DNA of 64,000 nt from Vibrio rumoiensis 1S-45. GTDB lineage: Bacteria; Pseudomonadota; Gammaproteobacteria; Enterobacterales; Vibrionaceae. A program made the translations under genes and the position numbers. The notes beneath the pieces are model-generated. The model made no database searches. It had not been told where the DNA came from and saw only the letters and a program-made list of their open reading frames with translations. Shown here piece by piece: positions 9,227 to 19,806 of this stretch (position 1 is its first letter; every line of letters starts with the position of its first letter). The stretch covers positions 25,012 to 89,011 of the forward strand of contig NZ_AJYK02000020.1 of assembly GCF_000286955.2 (NCBI RefSeq), read 5' to 3'.

Positions 9227-10568
9227 ACTCGCCCGCGATTTTCATACCATCAATTAAAATAGAGCCCGTTTGAATTTGTGAGCGTGTTTCTGTATCCGTA
9301 CCCACTGCAGAAATATGGTTAAACATGTCTTTTAAATTTCCAGCAATCGTAATTTCAGAAACCGGATACTGAATCACACCGTTTTCAACCCAAAAACCGG
9401 CTGCGCCACGAGAGTAATCCCCTGTCACCATATTCACGCCTTGACCCATTAATTCGGTAACAATCAGGCCTGTGCCCATGTCTTTAACTAGTTGAGAAAA
9501 ATCTTGTCCGGTTGATCCAACAAACCAGTTATGTATACCACCAGCATGCCCGGTTGGTGTCATGGCCATTTTACGGGCTGCATAACTGGTCAAAAGGTAA
9601 GTGGAAAGCACACCATCAGTAATGATCTGTGTATCTTTGGTGAATACCCCTTCGCTATCAAACGCCCCCGAAGCTAAACCACGTAGTACATGAGGTTTCT
9701 CAGACACGTTAAACCAGCTAGGGAGAACCTGTGTATTCAATCGATCCAACAAGAATGATGACTTACGATATAAATTACCGCCGCTGATCGCCATCACTAA
9801 ATGACCTAATAAACCAGTAGCCACATCGGCTTGGAACAACACAGGGTACTGACCTGTTTTGACTTGGCGAGCATCAAGGCGATCAATGGTTTTCTTCGCA
9901 GCTTGCAAGCCAACGGTTTCTGGCGTCCACATATCATCTTTATGACGAGCAATGGTATAGCTGTAATCACGCTCCATTTCACCTGTTTTGCCCGCGCCAA
10001 TCACGCTACAACTCAAGCTATGACGACTCGAAGCATTACTCACGAGTAAGCCATGGCTATTCCCATAAACTTTAATACCATAATGGCTATCGTAACTCGC
10101 ACCATCACTTTGCTTAATTTTATCGCTATATTCTAATGCTGCTTGTTCTGCTCGAATGGCCATTTCAGAAGCGTAATCTGGGTTTGGCTCATCGGGATGA
10201 AACAGATCCAAGTCTGGGATCTCTTTCACCATCAATTCTTTTGGTGCTGGCCCTGCATACGGATCGGGTGACGTATATTTGGCAATATCCAATGCCGCAG
10301 CGACTGCTTTTTGGATAGCTTTATCACTTAAATCTGAAGTAGAAGCACTGCCTTTACATTGACCGCGGTAAACGGTGATCCCTAAAGCTCCATCACTATT
10401 GAATTCAACATTCTCAACTTCGCAATCATGTGTAGTCACACTGATGCCTGTTGTTTTGGTGATGGCGACTTCAACAGCGTCCGCACTGACACTCGCAGTC
10501 TCCAAAGCTTTCGCTACGGCTGCTTCAAGTTCGATTTTTTGCTGAGCAATTTGCTGTTTTGCGTCCAT
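9225..10568 (-). CDS. pmbA: Metalloprotease PmbA (TldE)
   Basis: Partner subunit of the TldD/TldE heterodimeric metalloprotease, which degrades unfolded peptides and in E. coli matures microcin B17 and degrades CcdA. The protein (447 aa, E. coli 450) has the PmbA/TldD fold but no HExxxH, consistent with the catalytic zinc lying in TldD. Family signatures include [12 protein letters not shown] and the C-terminal [17 protein letters not shown] 10568 is preceded by an AAGAG-type SD. It is divergent from darP (125 bp apart), the same pairing as in E. coli, while tldD lies just beyond darP. Confidence 0.95.
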   Translation of the reverse strand: MDAKQQIAQQKIELEAAVAKALETASVSADAVEVAITKTTGISVTTHDCEVENVEFNSDGALGITVYRGQCKGSASTSDLSDKAIQKAVAAALDIAKYTSPDPYAGPAPKELMVKEIPDLDLFHPDEPNPDYASEMAIRAEQAALEYSDKIKQSDGASYDSHYGIKVYGNSHGLLVSNASSRHSLSCSVIGAGKTGEMERDYSYTIARHKDDMWTPETVGLQAAKKTIDRLDARQVKTGQYPVLFQADVATGLLGHLVMAISGGNLYRKSSFLLDRLNTQVLPSWFNVSEKPHVLRGLASGAFDSEGVFTKDTQIITDGVLSTYLLTSYAARKMAMTPTGHAGGIHNWFVGSTGQDFSQLVKDMGTGLIVTELMGQGVNMVTGDYSRGAAGFWVENGVIQYPVSEITIAGNLKDMFNHISAVGTDTETRSQIQTGSILIDGMKIAGE

Positions 10569-10644
10569 ATCTACTCTTAATTTGGTTTATTTCAACGATA
10601 TTGCACTTAGGATAACAAGAATTTCGCTTTCTCCCCATAATTCT

Positions 10645-10653
10645 TGCTAAAAT
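10645..10653 (+). promoter_or_regulatory. Putative extended -10 promoter of darP
   Basis: TG-C-TAAAAT (TG at 10645-10646, hexamer 10648-10653) is an extended -10 match lying 39 bp before the darP ATG in the pmbA/darP divergent spacer. No good -35 is visible, which an extended -10 does not require. Confidence 0.45.
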
Positions 10654-10692
10654 AGGGCAATAACATTCTCAGATTAAGAATAAGTAGACATT

Positions 10693-11223
10693 ATGGCTCG
10701 TAAAAATCAAAAAGCGCCTTGGGAAGAAGAAGAGGAAATCATCTGGGTAAGTAAAACCGAGATGAAAGAAGACATGACTGCCTTGCAGGAACTGGGTGAA
10801 GAACTCGTCGGATTAAAGCCTTCATCATTGGATAAGTTCCCAATCAGTGATGACTTACGTCAAGCAATTGATAACGCACAGCGCTTTAAGAACGAAGCGA
10901 AACGTCGTCAATTACAATACATAGGTAAGTTGATGCGTCACATCGATCCTGCGCCTATTCAGGCTGAATTGGATAAGTTACGTAACAAGCACTCACAAGC
11001 AACGGCAGAGCTGCATAAGCTTGAAGAAATGCGTGATCGTATCGTAACTGAGATTGATCCAGCAATTGAAGACGTGATGGAGACTTACCCTGAAGCTGAC
11101 CGTCAACGCTTACGTCAATTAGCCCGTCAAGCTCAAAAAGAGAAAGGCGGCAATAAGCCACCTAAAGCATCACGTGAAATTTTTCAAATATTGAAAGAAC
11201 TGAAAGAATCTAAAGAAGATTAA
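10693..11223 (+). CDS. darP: Ribosome biogenesis factor DarP (YjgA, DUF615)
   Basis: Assembly factor that associates with late 50S precursors and promotes peptidyl-transferase-centre maturation in E. coli. The 176-aa protein is highly charged and helical. It starts [15 protein letters not shown] with an acidic cluster, then the conserved [13 protein letters not shown] segment near residue 72 and a long Gln/Arg/Lys-rich C-terminal helical region, as in DUF615 proteins. No membrane segment. It has its own likely promoter (extended -10 at 10645-10653) and terminator, and is flanked by the two halves of the TldD/TldE protease, a conserved neighbourhood with no known functional link. Confidence 0.93.
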   Translation: MARKNQKAPWEEEEEIIWVSKTEMKEDMTALQELGEELVGLKPSSLDKFPISDDLRQAIDNAQRFKNEAKRRQLQYIGKLMRHIDPAPIQAELDKLRNKHSQATAELHKLEEMRDRIVTEIDPAIEDVMETYPEADRQRLRQLARQAQKEKGGNKPPKASREIFQILKELKESKED

Positions 11224-11242
11224 TCTCAGTCGTTAAGCGAGG

Positions 11243-11290
11243 CGATCCCACTTAGAAACTAGCAATAGGTACTAAGTGGGATCGTTTTTT
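11243..11290 (+). terminator. Rho-independent terminator after darP
   Basis: A 13-bp perfect stem (CGATCCCACTTAG at 11243-11255 with its complement at 11272-11284) is followed by six T residues. It sits between convergent darP and tldD and is strong on the + strand; the opposite side has no T-run. Confidence 0.9.
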
Positions 11291-11301
11291 CTTTTCTGGT
11301 A

Positions 11302-12750
11302 CTACTGCGTTCCACCAACCGTAATTGCATCAAGTTTTAAGCTTGGCTGACCAACCCCAACAGGGACACTTTGACCCGCCTTACCACACACACCAACGCC
11401 TTTATCAATGGATAAATCATTACCAACCATCGACACTTGTTGCATAGCTTCAATACCAGAACCAACTAATGTCGCACCTTTCACTGGTCGCGTAATTTTA
11501 CCATCTTCAATCAGGTAAGCTTCTGAGGCTGAAAACACAAATTTCCCAGATGTAATATCCACTTGTCCACCACCAAAGTTAGGCGCGTATAAGCCTTTCT
11601 TAATGGTTGAAATAATTTCTTCTGGCGTATGTTCACCCGGCAACATGTAAGTATTGGTCATACGTGGCATTGGCAAGTGAGCATACGATTCACGACGACC
11701 ATTACCGGTTGGCGCAACACCCATTAAGCTAGCATTGTGCTTATCTTGCATATACCCCTTAAGAATACCGTTCTCAATTAAGGTATTGTATTGACCTTCC
11801 ACACCTTCATCATCAATATTCAATGAACCGCGTAAATCTTTTAGCGTACCGTCATCAACAATAGTACAAAGATCAGAAGTCACCTTTTGACCAAGCTTGC
11901 CAGAGAAAACCGACGACTCTTTACGGTTAAAGTCCCCTTCTAAACCATGGCCTACGGCTTCATGTAATAGTACGCCCGGCCAACCAGAACCAAGCACAAC
12001 CGGCATAGTCCCAGCGGGTGCTTCATCCGCATCTAAATTAACTAAAGCTTGACGAATGGCTTCATCAGCAAAATGAAATGCTTGGGTTTTTCCGTCGTCT
12101 GCTGTTTGCAAAAACGCTTGGTAACCATAACGACCACCACCACCTGCACTACCACGCTCACGGCGATCGCCACGTTGCACTAACACGCTTATAGACAAAC
12201 GTACTAATGGGCGCACATCGCCCGCATACGTCCCATCGGTCGCCGCCACAAGCACTTGTTCATAAACGCCACTAATACTGACCGAGACTTCTTGAATTAA
12301 AGGCTCTTTACTACGAATGTAAGCATCGATTTGTTTCAGCAATTCAATTTTTTGCTGCTTATCTAAGCTTTCTAATGGGTTCACTGCTTGGTAAGTTTGT
12401 GGCGTCACTTTACGAGTAAAGGCTTTTACGCTGGCATTTTGCCCTTGCTGAGCAATACCTCGCGCTGCAATAGCACTTTGTTGCAAGCCATTAAGATCGA
12501 TTTGATCAGAATAAGCAAAACCGGTTTTCTCCCCGGCAATAGCTCGAATACCAACACCACGGTCAATATTAAAAGAGCCATCTTTGATAATGCTATCTTC
12601 TAATACTAATGACTCATGCCAACTCGATTGAAAGTAGATGTCGGCGTAATCGATGTGTCTGGTAGCAATACTTGCAAGGGTGTTTTGAATATCGCTATCG
12701 GTTAGGCCCGATGCGGTTAATAGCTCTTTTTCTACCGTACTAAGTGTCAT
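11302..12750 (-). CDS. tldD: Metalloprotease TldD
   Basis: Catalytic subunit of the TldD/TldE zinc metalloprotease. The zinc-binding HEAVGH motif is at residues 263-268, followed by the family segment GLEGDFNRK and, further on, [20 protein letters not shown] Gly-rich stretch ([10 protein letters not shown], about 201-210) precedes the catalytic helix. The 482-aa length matches E. coli (481). It is 17 bp downstream of the amidase gene and ends the long minus-strand run from mreB. The HExxxH is intact, so the enzyme should be active together with PmbA (9225-10568). Confidence 0.96.
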   Translation of the reverse strand: MTLSTVEKELLTASGLTDSDIQNTLASIATRHIDYADIYFQSSWHESLVLEDSIIKDGSFNIDRGVGIRAIAGEKTGFAYSDQIDLNGLQQSAIAARGIAQQGQNASVKAFTRKVTPQTYQAVNPLESLDKQQKIELLKQIDAYIRSKEPLIQEVSVSISGVYEQVLVAATDGTYAGDVRPLVRLSISVLVQRGDRRERGSAGGGGRYGYQAFLQTADDGKTQAFHFADEAIRQALVNLDADEAPAGTMPVVLGSGWPGVLLHEAVGHGLEGDFNRKESSVFSGKLGQKVTSDLCTIVDDGTLKDLRGSLNIDDEGVEGQYNTLIENGILKGYMQDKHNASLMGVAPTGNGRRESYAHLPMPRMTNTYMLPGEHTPEEIISTIKKGLYAPNFGGGQVDITSGKFVFSASEAYLIEDGKITRPVKGATLVGSGIEAMQQVSMVGNDLSIDKGVGVCGKAGQSVPVGVGQPSLKLDAITVGGTQ

Positions 12751-12767
12751 AGGTACTCTATCAATAA

Positions 12768-13586
12768 TTAGGATTTTAACTGACTGGAAAAACGAGCATG
12801 TTGCATCACTGGCATCTTAACTCGGATCTCTCGGTTAATATTGGTATCAATGGTAACGATTAAGTGACCTGCTGTCTCGGATAAACTGTCAATGATTCGC
12901 CCCCAAGGGTCAATCACCATTGAATGCCCCCAAGTTTGACGGCCACATGGGTGAGTTCCGGTTTGCCCCACCGCCACAATCCAACATTGTGTTTCTATTG
13001 CGCGAGAACGTAATAAGGTTTCCCAATGAGCTTCACCTGTCACATAAGTAAAGGCCGCTGGAACGGTGATGATATCTGCGCCAAGTTGACGTAATTGAGA
13101 AAAAAGCGCAGGAAAACGAACATCGTAACAAATAGACAATCCAATTTTCGCCAATGGCGTATCAGCCACTACCACTCTGTTACCCGCAAGGAAAGTATCC
13201 GATTCTCGATAACTTTTATGACTATCGCTGACTTCAACATCAAACATGTGCAATTTATCGTAATCAGCACACAATTGACCTTGATCAGAGAAAACCAGGC
13301 AGGTTGTGGTCACGTTATCGCCATTTTTAATCGGGAAAGATCCAACTACGAGCCACACTTGAAAGCGACGTGCCATTTCAGCTAAAGCCGACTGTAATCG
13401 CCCTTGATTCAATATTTCAGCATGTTGGTGATAATCACTGCGCTTGCCAAAAATAATCGCATTTTCAGGTAATATTACCCAGTCAACGCCTTTTCCTTGC
13501 ATCGCACCCAGTTGTTGCTCTATATACGCTAAGTTATCTTCAGGATCAGCTCCTGATGTCATTTGAATCAATCCAACTTTCGACAT
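12768..13586 (-). CDS. Carbon-nitrogen hydrolase (nitrilase/Nit family amidase)
   Basis: Nitrilase-superfamily amidohydrolase, closest in type to Nit1/YafV/YbeM-like proteins that hydrolyse deaminated glutathione; the substrate here is inferred. The catalytic triad is visible: E41 (LPENA), K111 (DKLHMFD) and C153 ([10 protein letters not shown]). Length 272 aa. Start chosen at ATG 13586: AAGGAG (13597-13592) lies 5 nt upstream, whereas the GTG and ATG codons just before it are too close to the SD. It lies between yhdP and tldD in vibrios, an insertion relative to the E. coli rng-yhdP-tldD order. Confidence 0.9.
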   Translation of the reverse strand: MSKVGLIQMTSGADPEDNLAYIEQQLGAMQGKGVDWVILPENAIIFGKRSDYHQHAEILNQGRLQSALAEMARRFQVWLVVGSFPIKNGDNVTTTCLVFSDQGQLCADYDKLHMFDVEVSDSHKSYRESDTFLAGNRVVVADTPLAKIGLSICYDVRFPALFSQLRQLGADIITVPAAFTYVTGEAHWETLLRSRAIETQCWIVAVGQTGTHPCGRQTWGHSMVIDPWGRIIDSLSETAGHLIVTIDTNINREIRVKMPVMQHARFSSQLKS

Positions 13587-13656
13587 CATCACTCCTTAAT
13601 GAATATCGCCCGGTTATATGCTTCATGTAAGTGGTGGGTAGTGACAAACGCCGAGC

Positions 13657-16600
13657 TTATTCGCTATCGTTCAGTTTGTACTCACCTTTACTACGAGAAA
13701 TTTCTTTTACCGCTGGTGAATCAAGTGGGCCTTTTATCTCGTACTGAATTTTAGTAAATACATCCACAACTGGAGATAATACCTTGGTAATAGCAAACAC
13801 GGCGAGTGCAGTTTGTGGCGTAACGGCAAAAGCGGCAACCAATGGAATGCTCGAGGTTAAATCAGGTGTAAAGGTAACTTCAGCATCCACTAAACGGCTA
13901 TTTAAATCAGCTTTCCCTCGGAGACTTAAATCACCAGCCGAACCATCCATATCTAAGTCATTGGTAATAAACACACCTTTATCAATTTTTCCAGTTCCTT
14001 TAATTGAGCTAAAGGTCATTCCATCATCAAACACACCAGTAAAGTCGAGTTTCATTTTTCGAATAATGGAGTCTAAACTGAACAAACCTAATAAACGAGC
14101 CGCACCATTGACATCGGTAATCACCCCATCTTTAAACTCGGTTTTAACATCACCATTTAATGTATTTGTTTTCAAAGACCAAGGCGAACCATCCCAATTA
14201 GCATTAATACCAATATCAAAGGCTGCTTTTTGAATCCCAGAGTTCACTCCAAATCGTTCCATCACTTCCGAGTTATTCTTTCCAGTTAAGCTAAGATTAA
14301 AATCAGAATGGCTCTTCTCTCCAGATAACTCCCACCAGCCAGAGGCCTTTAAATGATTGGAACCAGCTTGAAAATCCAAATTTCTCCAAACCAGTTTATC
14401 TTGCTCTCGTTGAAGTTGCATATCCACCGTACCGACTTTATAACCCTGTAACCATAAATCATCGATTTTCAATGCTAAGTTGGGCATATTTTGGTGAAAT
14501 TCACGATCAAACTCGCTAATTAAAGGCGCTTCTTTATCATTACCTTTAATGAGCTTGCCATCTTTGTTCTTTTCCCATTGAGGAACAAAAATATGCGCAC
14601 TTTTCAGGTTTAATTCTAAATCATTTTGATTACGGAAATGGCCATCCCCAACAATTTCACTACTCGATACCTTCATTTGCCAGTCATTAGGCTTATGAAT
14701 TGCATTAAATTTCACTTGATGCCACTTTAAATCACACAACAACAAGGCTTGAGTATTAATATCGATCACATCCGGCATGGGGATCACAGGAAAATTAAAC
14801 ACGATATCAGTAGCTTGTTTTGCGGCACTTTCGGTGTCTGTTTCGACTTTTATAGCTTCGTTATTATCAGTAACGTTTAAGGTGTTTTCATGGCTAAAAA
14901 TAAACTCAATCCATTTATCGGCATCAAATTTGGGGCGATTAATCGATGCAAAATTCCCACCTATTGGGCTTACTTTGAAGTCTCCCCGACCGACAATAAG
15001 GTTGGTTGCGGTTAAAACAGGTGTCAATGGGCGTATATCGATATCCGCTTGATATTTCACATTAGGTAAAGTCACTCGCGCATTAACCATTTCTTGGTTA
15101 CCTGCGGCTTGCAAGCGAGCTTCTGCTTTTATCCCCAGCGCCTTACCTAAGGGCTCAGGGTAGCTGCTGGTTAAAAATTCCAGATCTGCATCGCCATCAA
15201 GTTGATAGGTGAAACCAACATCATTTAATTGTAAATCGACATTAAGATTCCAAGGCGCACTACCCGCCAATGGGTCTAACCAAGGCGATGGGACTTCTTG
15301 CCTTAACGTTGCCATATCAGCATTGCCTAACACATCAATATTAACCGCATAGCCTTTACTTTGATTTTGCCCACTAAAATCCAGTGATATAGGCTGTTTA
15401 AGCAAGTTTGCTTTAATACTACTGCCCTTCACTACATCATCATTAAAAGTAATTTTACCGCTTGCATCCTCAAGGTGAATCGGCGGGCTTTGCACTTCAA
15501 TCGGATTATTTTTTAATGTCGCGTCCCCCGAAACCTGTGGATCATCGCCATTAAAAGGCACAGTAACGGTAAATTCAGATTCTACAGGCCCAGATATTTT
15601 CACCGCAGTTAACGCAGCTCCAACAGAATCAACAAGAGGTGTTGCCATCATATAGTCTCGTATGGCGGAGCCTTCTGCTTGAGCTTTAGCAGTAATTTCG
15701 ATATCACCACCGGAAGAGAGGCTTAATATTTTGCCTGAGACATGCTGAGCTTTTACATTCATTAACGTGGCTGAACGTGAATCCAAATACATGGAGTCAT
15801 TATCGAACAACAAATTGAGTTGCAGATCGGTGATGGTTGGCCAAGCGCTATCAAAGCTGAAACGGCCATTCTCAATCCCAACTTTCACTTGAAACACACC
15901 TTTATGGTTATGGTATGGAAAGTCTTCAAGTGAACCATACCAAAGTACTTGAGCGTTTTTAGCACTGCCGCCTTGTATCGCAGAGGATAAGTAATCGGTT
16001 AAATCTCGTCCTAATGCTAAAGTAGGCAAATAGCGCCACGTTTCACCTGCATTTTTCGCATCGGCCTCAGCGTACATAGATAAAAATGGGGACTGATCTT
16101 TAGGAAAATCGAGTCTAAATTCACCTGTGGCATTTAGATCTGGTGTTTTGACATAAATTTTATCAGCCCAAATACGCCAGCCTTTATCATCTCTTTGCCA
16201 TACCAAGTTCACTTTGCCATCATCAATCACTAAAGGTGCTTGGAATACATCACCATAAGGCAATTCATCGTTATTTAAGCTCGCTTTAATCGATGCGGTA
16301 TTTAAGTTCCCAGTAATATTGGCCGATAACTTATGTACTCCCGGTAAGAGCTTCCATTGCTTCAGTCCACCATCAACCAAAGAAGCCGAATAGGTTAATT
16401 GTTCAATCTTCTTAGGAAGCTCAACCCTAATATCCTTAATTGAACCAGTTGGCTCTATATTCCGTAAAGCATCAATCACGGAATCATCTTTAGAGGCTAA
16501 ACTCACCAAAGGCGTTAAGTTTTTCAGTTGTAATTGAGAAATATTAATGATTTGACGATCAGGTTGGTGATCGATTGAGAAGCGAAATTGAGGCCACTTT

Positions 16601-17568
16601 ACTTGGTTGGTTTCAATATCAAATTGTTGTCCCTGAATAACCCAACCTTTACCTTTCGGTTTTAGCTTAATGACACCACGTTGAATATTCAGTTGATGAG
16701 GATCGCTCTCTTCCCCCCATACCAAATGTGACGATGATAATTCAACTAAGGCATCGGTTGGTTTTCCTTGCTTTAAACTAAACCAGCCATTTAAGCTCAC
16801 TCTTCCTGAGAGAATTGACGTTGCTTCTTTCACATATTGTGTCATCCAAGGCGTAACACGTATATTTTGCCCTGAAATAAAGAAATCACCATCCATAAAG
16901 CGCAAGTTGCCTTTTTCTCGGAAGTTTGCGATAACAGAGACTTTATTCAGATTCGCTCCAGCAATACTGACCACGCCTTCCGCTTTATGGATATGTCCAT
17001 CATTTTTCCAACGAAGACGATCGATTTCTAATAAACGAATTTCACCATTCGGCGCCAAGTATTGAACACTAGAATCCGTCAGTGAGAATTCACCTAATTG
17101 CTTCAAGAAAATATTTTGAATATTTTTTAAGGTATCGGAAGCATCCGAATCAATCGTTTCAAGCTCTGATTGTTCATCATTTGGGATCAAAGGCCAACGA
17201 CTAATATCCGAATGTAAATCTTGAATTTTTACATTCGCCAATTTTGGCTTTAAATGTATTAAAGAAGAAAACAAATCCAACTCAGCATCAACTCGGCTGA
17301 CGGTCACTATTGGAGTGTTCTCGTTAGGTAAGAGAACTTGTAAGCTTTTTAGGGATAATGAAGGACTAATATTCCCCCAATAGCCTTTTATCTCCTGAAC
17401 TTTAAAATGCACACCCGTGGTTTGAAGCAACTGAGCTTCAATATCACCACGGTATTGATTTAAGTTAGGCAGAAATAGTCGTAATACGGTTACCGTAATT
17501 GCCAACAACACCGCTGCGGTTAATACCGTCCATAATAAAAGTCGCCCAAGGCGTGTGGCAAAGGTCAC
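13657..17568 (-). CDS. yhdP: AsmA-like inter-membrane phospholipid transport protein YhdP
   Basis: Very large (1303 aa; E. coli 1266) inner-membrane-anchored periplasmic protein with DUF3971/AsmA-like repeats. In E. coli, YhdP, TamB and YdbH act redundantly as bridges carrying phospholipids to the outer membrane. One N-terminal transmembrane helix (about residues 8-30) is followed by a continuous beta-rich region with recurring hydrophobic strand patterns, and an AsmA-like C-terminus (NGAARLLGLFSLDSI, then RGKADLNSRLVDAEVTFTPDL). The start is GTG 17568, placed 6 nt after GGAG that overlaps the end of rng. It follows rng in the mre operon, as in E. coli. Confidence 0.93.
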   Translation of the reverse strand: MTFATRLGRLLLWTVLTAAVLLAITVTVLRLFLPNLNQYRGDIEAQLLQTTGVHFKVQEIKGYWGNISPSLSLKSLQVLLPNENTPIVTVSRVDAELDLFSSLIHLKPKLANVKIQDLHSDISRWPLIPNDEQSELETIDSDASDTLKNIQNIFLKQLGEFSLTDSSVQYLAPNGEIRLLEIDRLRWKNDGHIHKAEGVVSIAGANLNKVSVIANFREKGNLRFMDGDFFISGQNIRVTPWMTQYVKEATSILSGRVSLNGWFSLKQGKPTDALVELSSSHLVWGEESDPHQLNIQRGVIKLKPKGKGWVIQGQQFDIETNQVKWPQFRFSIDHQPDRQIINISQLQLKNLTPLVSLASKDDSVIDALRNIEPTGSIKDIRVELPKKIEQLTYSASLVDGGLKQWKLLPGVHKLSANITGNLNTASIKASLNNDELPYGDVFQAPLVIDDGKVNLVWQRDDKGWRIWADKIYVKTPDLNATGEFRLDFPKDQSPFLSMYAEADAKNAGETWRYLPTLALGRDLTDYLSSAIQGGSAKNAQVLWYGSLEDFPYHNHKGVFQVKVGIENGRFSFDSAWPTITDLQLNLLFDNDSMYLDSRSATLMNVKAQHVSGKILSLSSGGDIEITAKAQAEGSAIRDYMMATPLVDSVGAALTAVKISGPVESEFTVTVPFNGDDPQVSGDATLKNNPIEVQSPPIHLEDASGKITFNDDVVKGSSIKANLLKQPISLDFSGQNQSKGYAVNIDVLGNADMATLRQEVPSPWLDPLAGSAPWNLNVDLQLNDVGFTYQLDGDADLEFLTSSYPEPLGKALGIKAEARLQAAGNQEMVNARVTLPNVKYQADIDIRPLTPVLTATNLIVGRGDFKVSPIGGNFASINRPKFDADKWIEFIFSHENTLNVTDNNEAIKVETDTESAAKQATDIVFNFPVIPMPDVIDINTQALLLCDLKWHQVKFNAIHKPNDWQMKVSSSEIVGDGHFRNQNDLELNLKSAHIFVPQWEKNKDGKLIKGNDKEAPLISEFDREFHQNMPNLALKIDDLWLQGYKVGTVDMQLQREQDKLVWRNLDFQAGSNHLKASGWWELSGEKSHSDFNLSLTGKNNSEVMERFGVNSGIQKAAFDIGINANWDGSPWSLKTNTLNGDVKTEFKDGVITDVNGAARLLGLFSLDSIIRKMKLDFTGVFDDGMTFSSIKGTGKIDKGVFITNDLDMDGSAGDLSLRGKADLNSRLVDAEVTFTPDLTSSIPLVAAFAVTPQTALAVFAITKVLSPVVDVFTKIQYEIKGPLDSPAVKEISRSKGEYKLNDSE

Positions 17569-17579
17569 CGTTTACTCCA

Positions 17580-19049
17580 TTACATCATCACAACATCAAA
17601 GTGCTCTTGCACATACAAGGCTTCGGCGTGAATTTTCACTTGCTTACCAATAAACAGTTCTAATTCAGCTAAAGCATGAGATTCTTCACCTTGCAGTGCT
17701 TCCGCCACAGCAACAGAGGCATAAACGACAAATTTGTCGGCATCATAAGCTCGATTTACTCGGGTAATTTCACGCAAAATTTCATAGCATACTGTCTCAA
17801 CCGTTTTCACTGAGCCTCGACCTTCACAAGTAGGACAACCAGAACACAATACATGTTCAATACTTTCGCGCGTTCGTTTACGAGTCATCTCAATTAGACC
17901 TAATTGAGTAAAGCCGTTAATATTGGTTTTAACACGATCATTAGCTAACGCTATCTCTAAAGATTGAATAACGCGACGACGGTGTTCTTCTTCTAACATA
18001 TCGATAAAATCAATAATGATAATGCCGCCTAAATTTCTTAAGCGTAGCTGGCGAGCAATGGCTTGAGTTGCTTCAATATTGGTATTAAAAATCGTTTCTT
18101 CTAGATTACGGCGGCCAACAAAAGCACCGGTATTGATATCCACCGTGGTCATGGCTTCAGTTTGATCAATAATCAAATAACCGCCAGACTTTAATTCCAC
18201 TTTACGATCGAGAGAGCGTTGAATTTCATTCTCGGTATCGTACATATCAAAAATAGGCTTATCGCCATGATAGAGCTCTAAACGCTCAGTCAATTCTGGT
18301 ACAAATTCAGAAGTAAATTCTAATAAAGTTTCAAATGCCAAACGCGAATCGACTTGAATACGGCTGATCTCAGTGCCAACAAAGTCACGTAAAATACGCT
18401 GCGCCAAACCAATTTCGCCATAGAGCATTGATTTGGTTTTATATTTACCACGACGCTCATTAATTTTATTCCATAAACGTTTTAAGAAAGCGGCATCTTG
18501 AGCCAACTCAACACTGTCGGCACCTTCTGCAGCGGTTCGAATAATAAAACCACCATTTTCATCACAATATGGCAGCACTGTTTGCTTCAAACGTTCACGT
18601 TCGGATTCATCATCAATACGCTGAGACACCCCAACATGAGCTGCCCCTGGCATGAAAACCAAGTAACGAGATGGCAAAGTAATGTCGGTGGTAAGGCGAG
18701 CGCCTTTTGTTCCTAGCGGATCTTTCACCACTTGCACCACGATATCTTGTCCTTGACGCACCAATTCTGCAATATCACGAACTTGAAACTGTTGCTTTTC
18801 ATTTTCAGCCACACACTCCGTATGAGGAACGATATCGGATGCATGTAAGAAAGCAGCTTTATCTAAGCCAATATCCACAAATGCCGCTTGCATTCCTGGT
18901 AACACTCGGCTGACTTTACCTTTATAAATATTCCCAACAATGCCGCGTCGAGCTTCACGTTCGATATGAATTTCTTGCAGTAAACCTGCTTCGATCATAG
19001 CGACACGAGTTTCACTCGGTGTAACATTAATTAATAACTCTGCACTCAT
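17580..19049 (-). CDS. rng: Ribonuclease G
   Basis: Endoribonuclease of the RNase E/G family that processes 16S rRNA 5' ends and some mRNAs. The S1 RNA-binding domain is at about residues 35-125 (NIYKGKVSRVLPGMQAAFVD). The catalytic region contains GGIIIIDFIDM near residue 340, and the zinc-link CPTCEGRG lies near 405. It lacks the long C-terminal scaffold of RNase E. From ATG 19049 (SD AGAGGC) the protein is 489 aa, identical in length to E. coli RNase G; the longer frame from 19085 lacks support. It is co-transcribed with maf upstream and yhdP downstream. Confidence 0.97.
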   Translation of the reverse strand: MSAELLINVTPSETRVAMIEAGLLQEIHIEREARRGIVGNIYKGKVSRVLPGMQAAFVDIGLDKAAFLHASDIVPHTECVAENEKQQFQVRDIAELVRQGQDIVVQVVKDPLGTKGARLTTDITLPSRYLVFMPGAAHVGVSQRIDDESERERLKQTVLPYCDENGGFIIRTAAEGADSVELAQDAAFLKRLWNKINERRGKYKTKSMLYGEIGLAQRILRDFVGTEISRIQVDSRLAFETLLEFTSEFVPELTERLELYHGDKPIFDMYDTENEIQRSLDRKVELKSGGYLIIDQTEAMTTVDINTGAFVGRRNLEETIFNTNIEATQAIARQLRLRNLGGIIIIDFIDMLEEEHRRRVIQSLEIALANDRVKTNINGFTQLGLIEMTRKRTRESIEHVLCSGCPTCEGRGSVKTVETVCYEILREITRVNRAYDADKFVVYASVAVAEALQGEESHALAELELFIGKQVKIHAEALYVQEHFDVVMM

Positions 19050-19094
19050 GGTTGTGCCTCTTAAATTTTGTCTATTTATGCACAACTACCGCAT

Positions 19095-19685
19095 TCACGA
19101 TGGTTGACCTAAGAAATCATTTAGCAACAAATCAGTCTCCATTAAGGGTAGACCCATAACGGCATGGAAACTGCCTTCAATTTTAGAAACAAAGCGCCCG
19201 CCAATACCTTGAATACCATAACTGCCCGCTTTATCACAGGGTTCACCTGTTCGCCAATAGGCTTCTATTTCTTGTTCTGTTAACGGCTTAAACCACACAT
19301 CAGTTATCACGGTTTTGGTTTGATATTCAGTCGATGTTGTCACAGTAACTGATGTCATGACTTGATGCTTTCTGTTTGATAATAACTGCAACATACGTTT
19401 GCAATCAGTGTAATTGATTGGTTTTTCTAATACTTCTTGGTTTATCACAACGATAGTGTCAGAGCCTAATACTGGAAGTGATAGTTCTGGAAATTGTGTT
19501 TGGGCTAACTGTAATCCGGCTTGCGCTTTTTCTCGTGACAGGCGAGCAACATAATCTTGTGGCGATTCACCCAATAGTTGTTGCTCTTCTATATCCGGAA
19601 TAATGATATGAAATTGATAGCCTAGTTGGGTGAGGAGTTCTTTGCGACGAGGAGAGCCTGATGCGAGAAAAAATGAAGGTTGCAT
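19095..19685 (-). CDS. Maf-family nucleotide pyrophosphatase (dTTP/UTP type, YhdE-like)
   Basis: House-cleaning nucleoside triphosphate pyrophosphatase. The YhdE subgroup hydrolyses dTTP, UTP and modified pyrimidines. Motifs: ASGSPRRKELL at residues 8-18, the conserved SREKA, GSDTIV near residue 79, and GSYGIQGIGG near 148. Subgroup is assigned by neighbourhood (mreBCD-maf-rng) and similarity rather than a proven specificity residue. Start chosen at ATG 19685 (SD AGAGG, 7-nt spacing), giving 196 aa; the frame from 19706 is longer without SD support. A hairpin at 19729-19757 lies between mreD and this gene. Confidence 0.92.
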   Translation of the reverse strand: MQPSFFLASGSPRRKELLTQLGYQFHIIIPDIEEQQLLGESPQDYVARLSREKAQAGLQLAQTQFPELSLPVLGSDTIVVINQEVLEKPINYTDCKRMLQLLSNRKHQVMTSVTVTTSTEYQTKTVITDVWFKPLTEQEIEAYWRTGEPCDKAGSYGIQGIGGRFVSKIEGSFHAVMGLPLMETDLLLNDFLGQPS

Positions 19686-19728
19686 AATAAGGCCTCTATT
19701 GAGCAATAGTGATTATTGAAGAATTAAG

Positions 19729-19757
19729 CTACGGAAGCATTTTCACAACTTCCGTAG
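19729..19757 (-). other. Hairpin between mreD and maf
   Basis: A 9-bp perfect inverted repeat (CTACGGAAG / CTTCCGTAG) with an 11-nt loop lies in the 121-bp mreD-maf spacer. On the minus strand it is followed by CTTAATTCTTC, too poor in T for a strong terminator. A partial terminator or mRNA processing barrier separating mreBCD from maf-rng-yhdP is plausible. Confidence 0.4.
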
Positions 19758-19806
19758 CGATAACTTTACGATGCAAATAGTTGAAGCTTAGATCTGATTT
19801 TATCAA

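Noticed and set aside
13784..14233. 149-aa + strand frame opposite yhdP
   Set aside because: Opposite the conserved AsmA-like C-terminal region of yhdP; typical antisense shadow.
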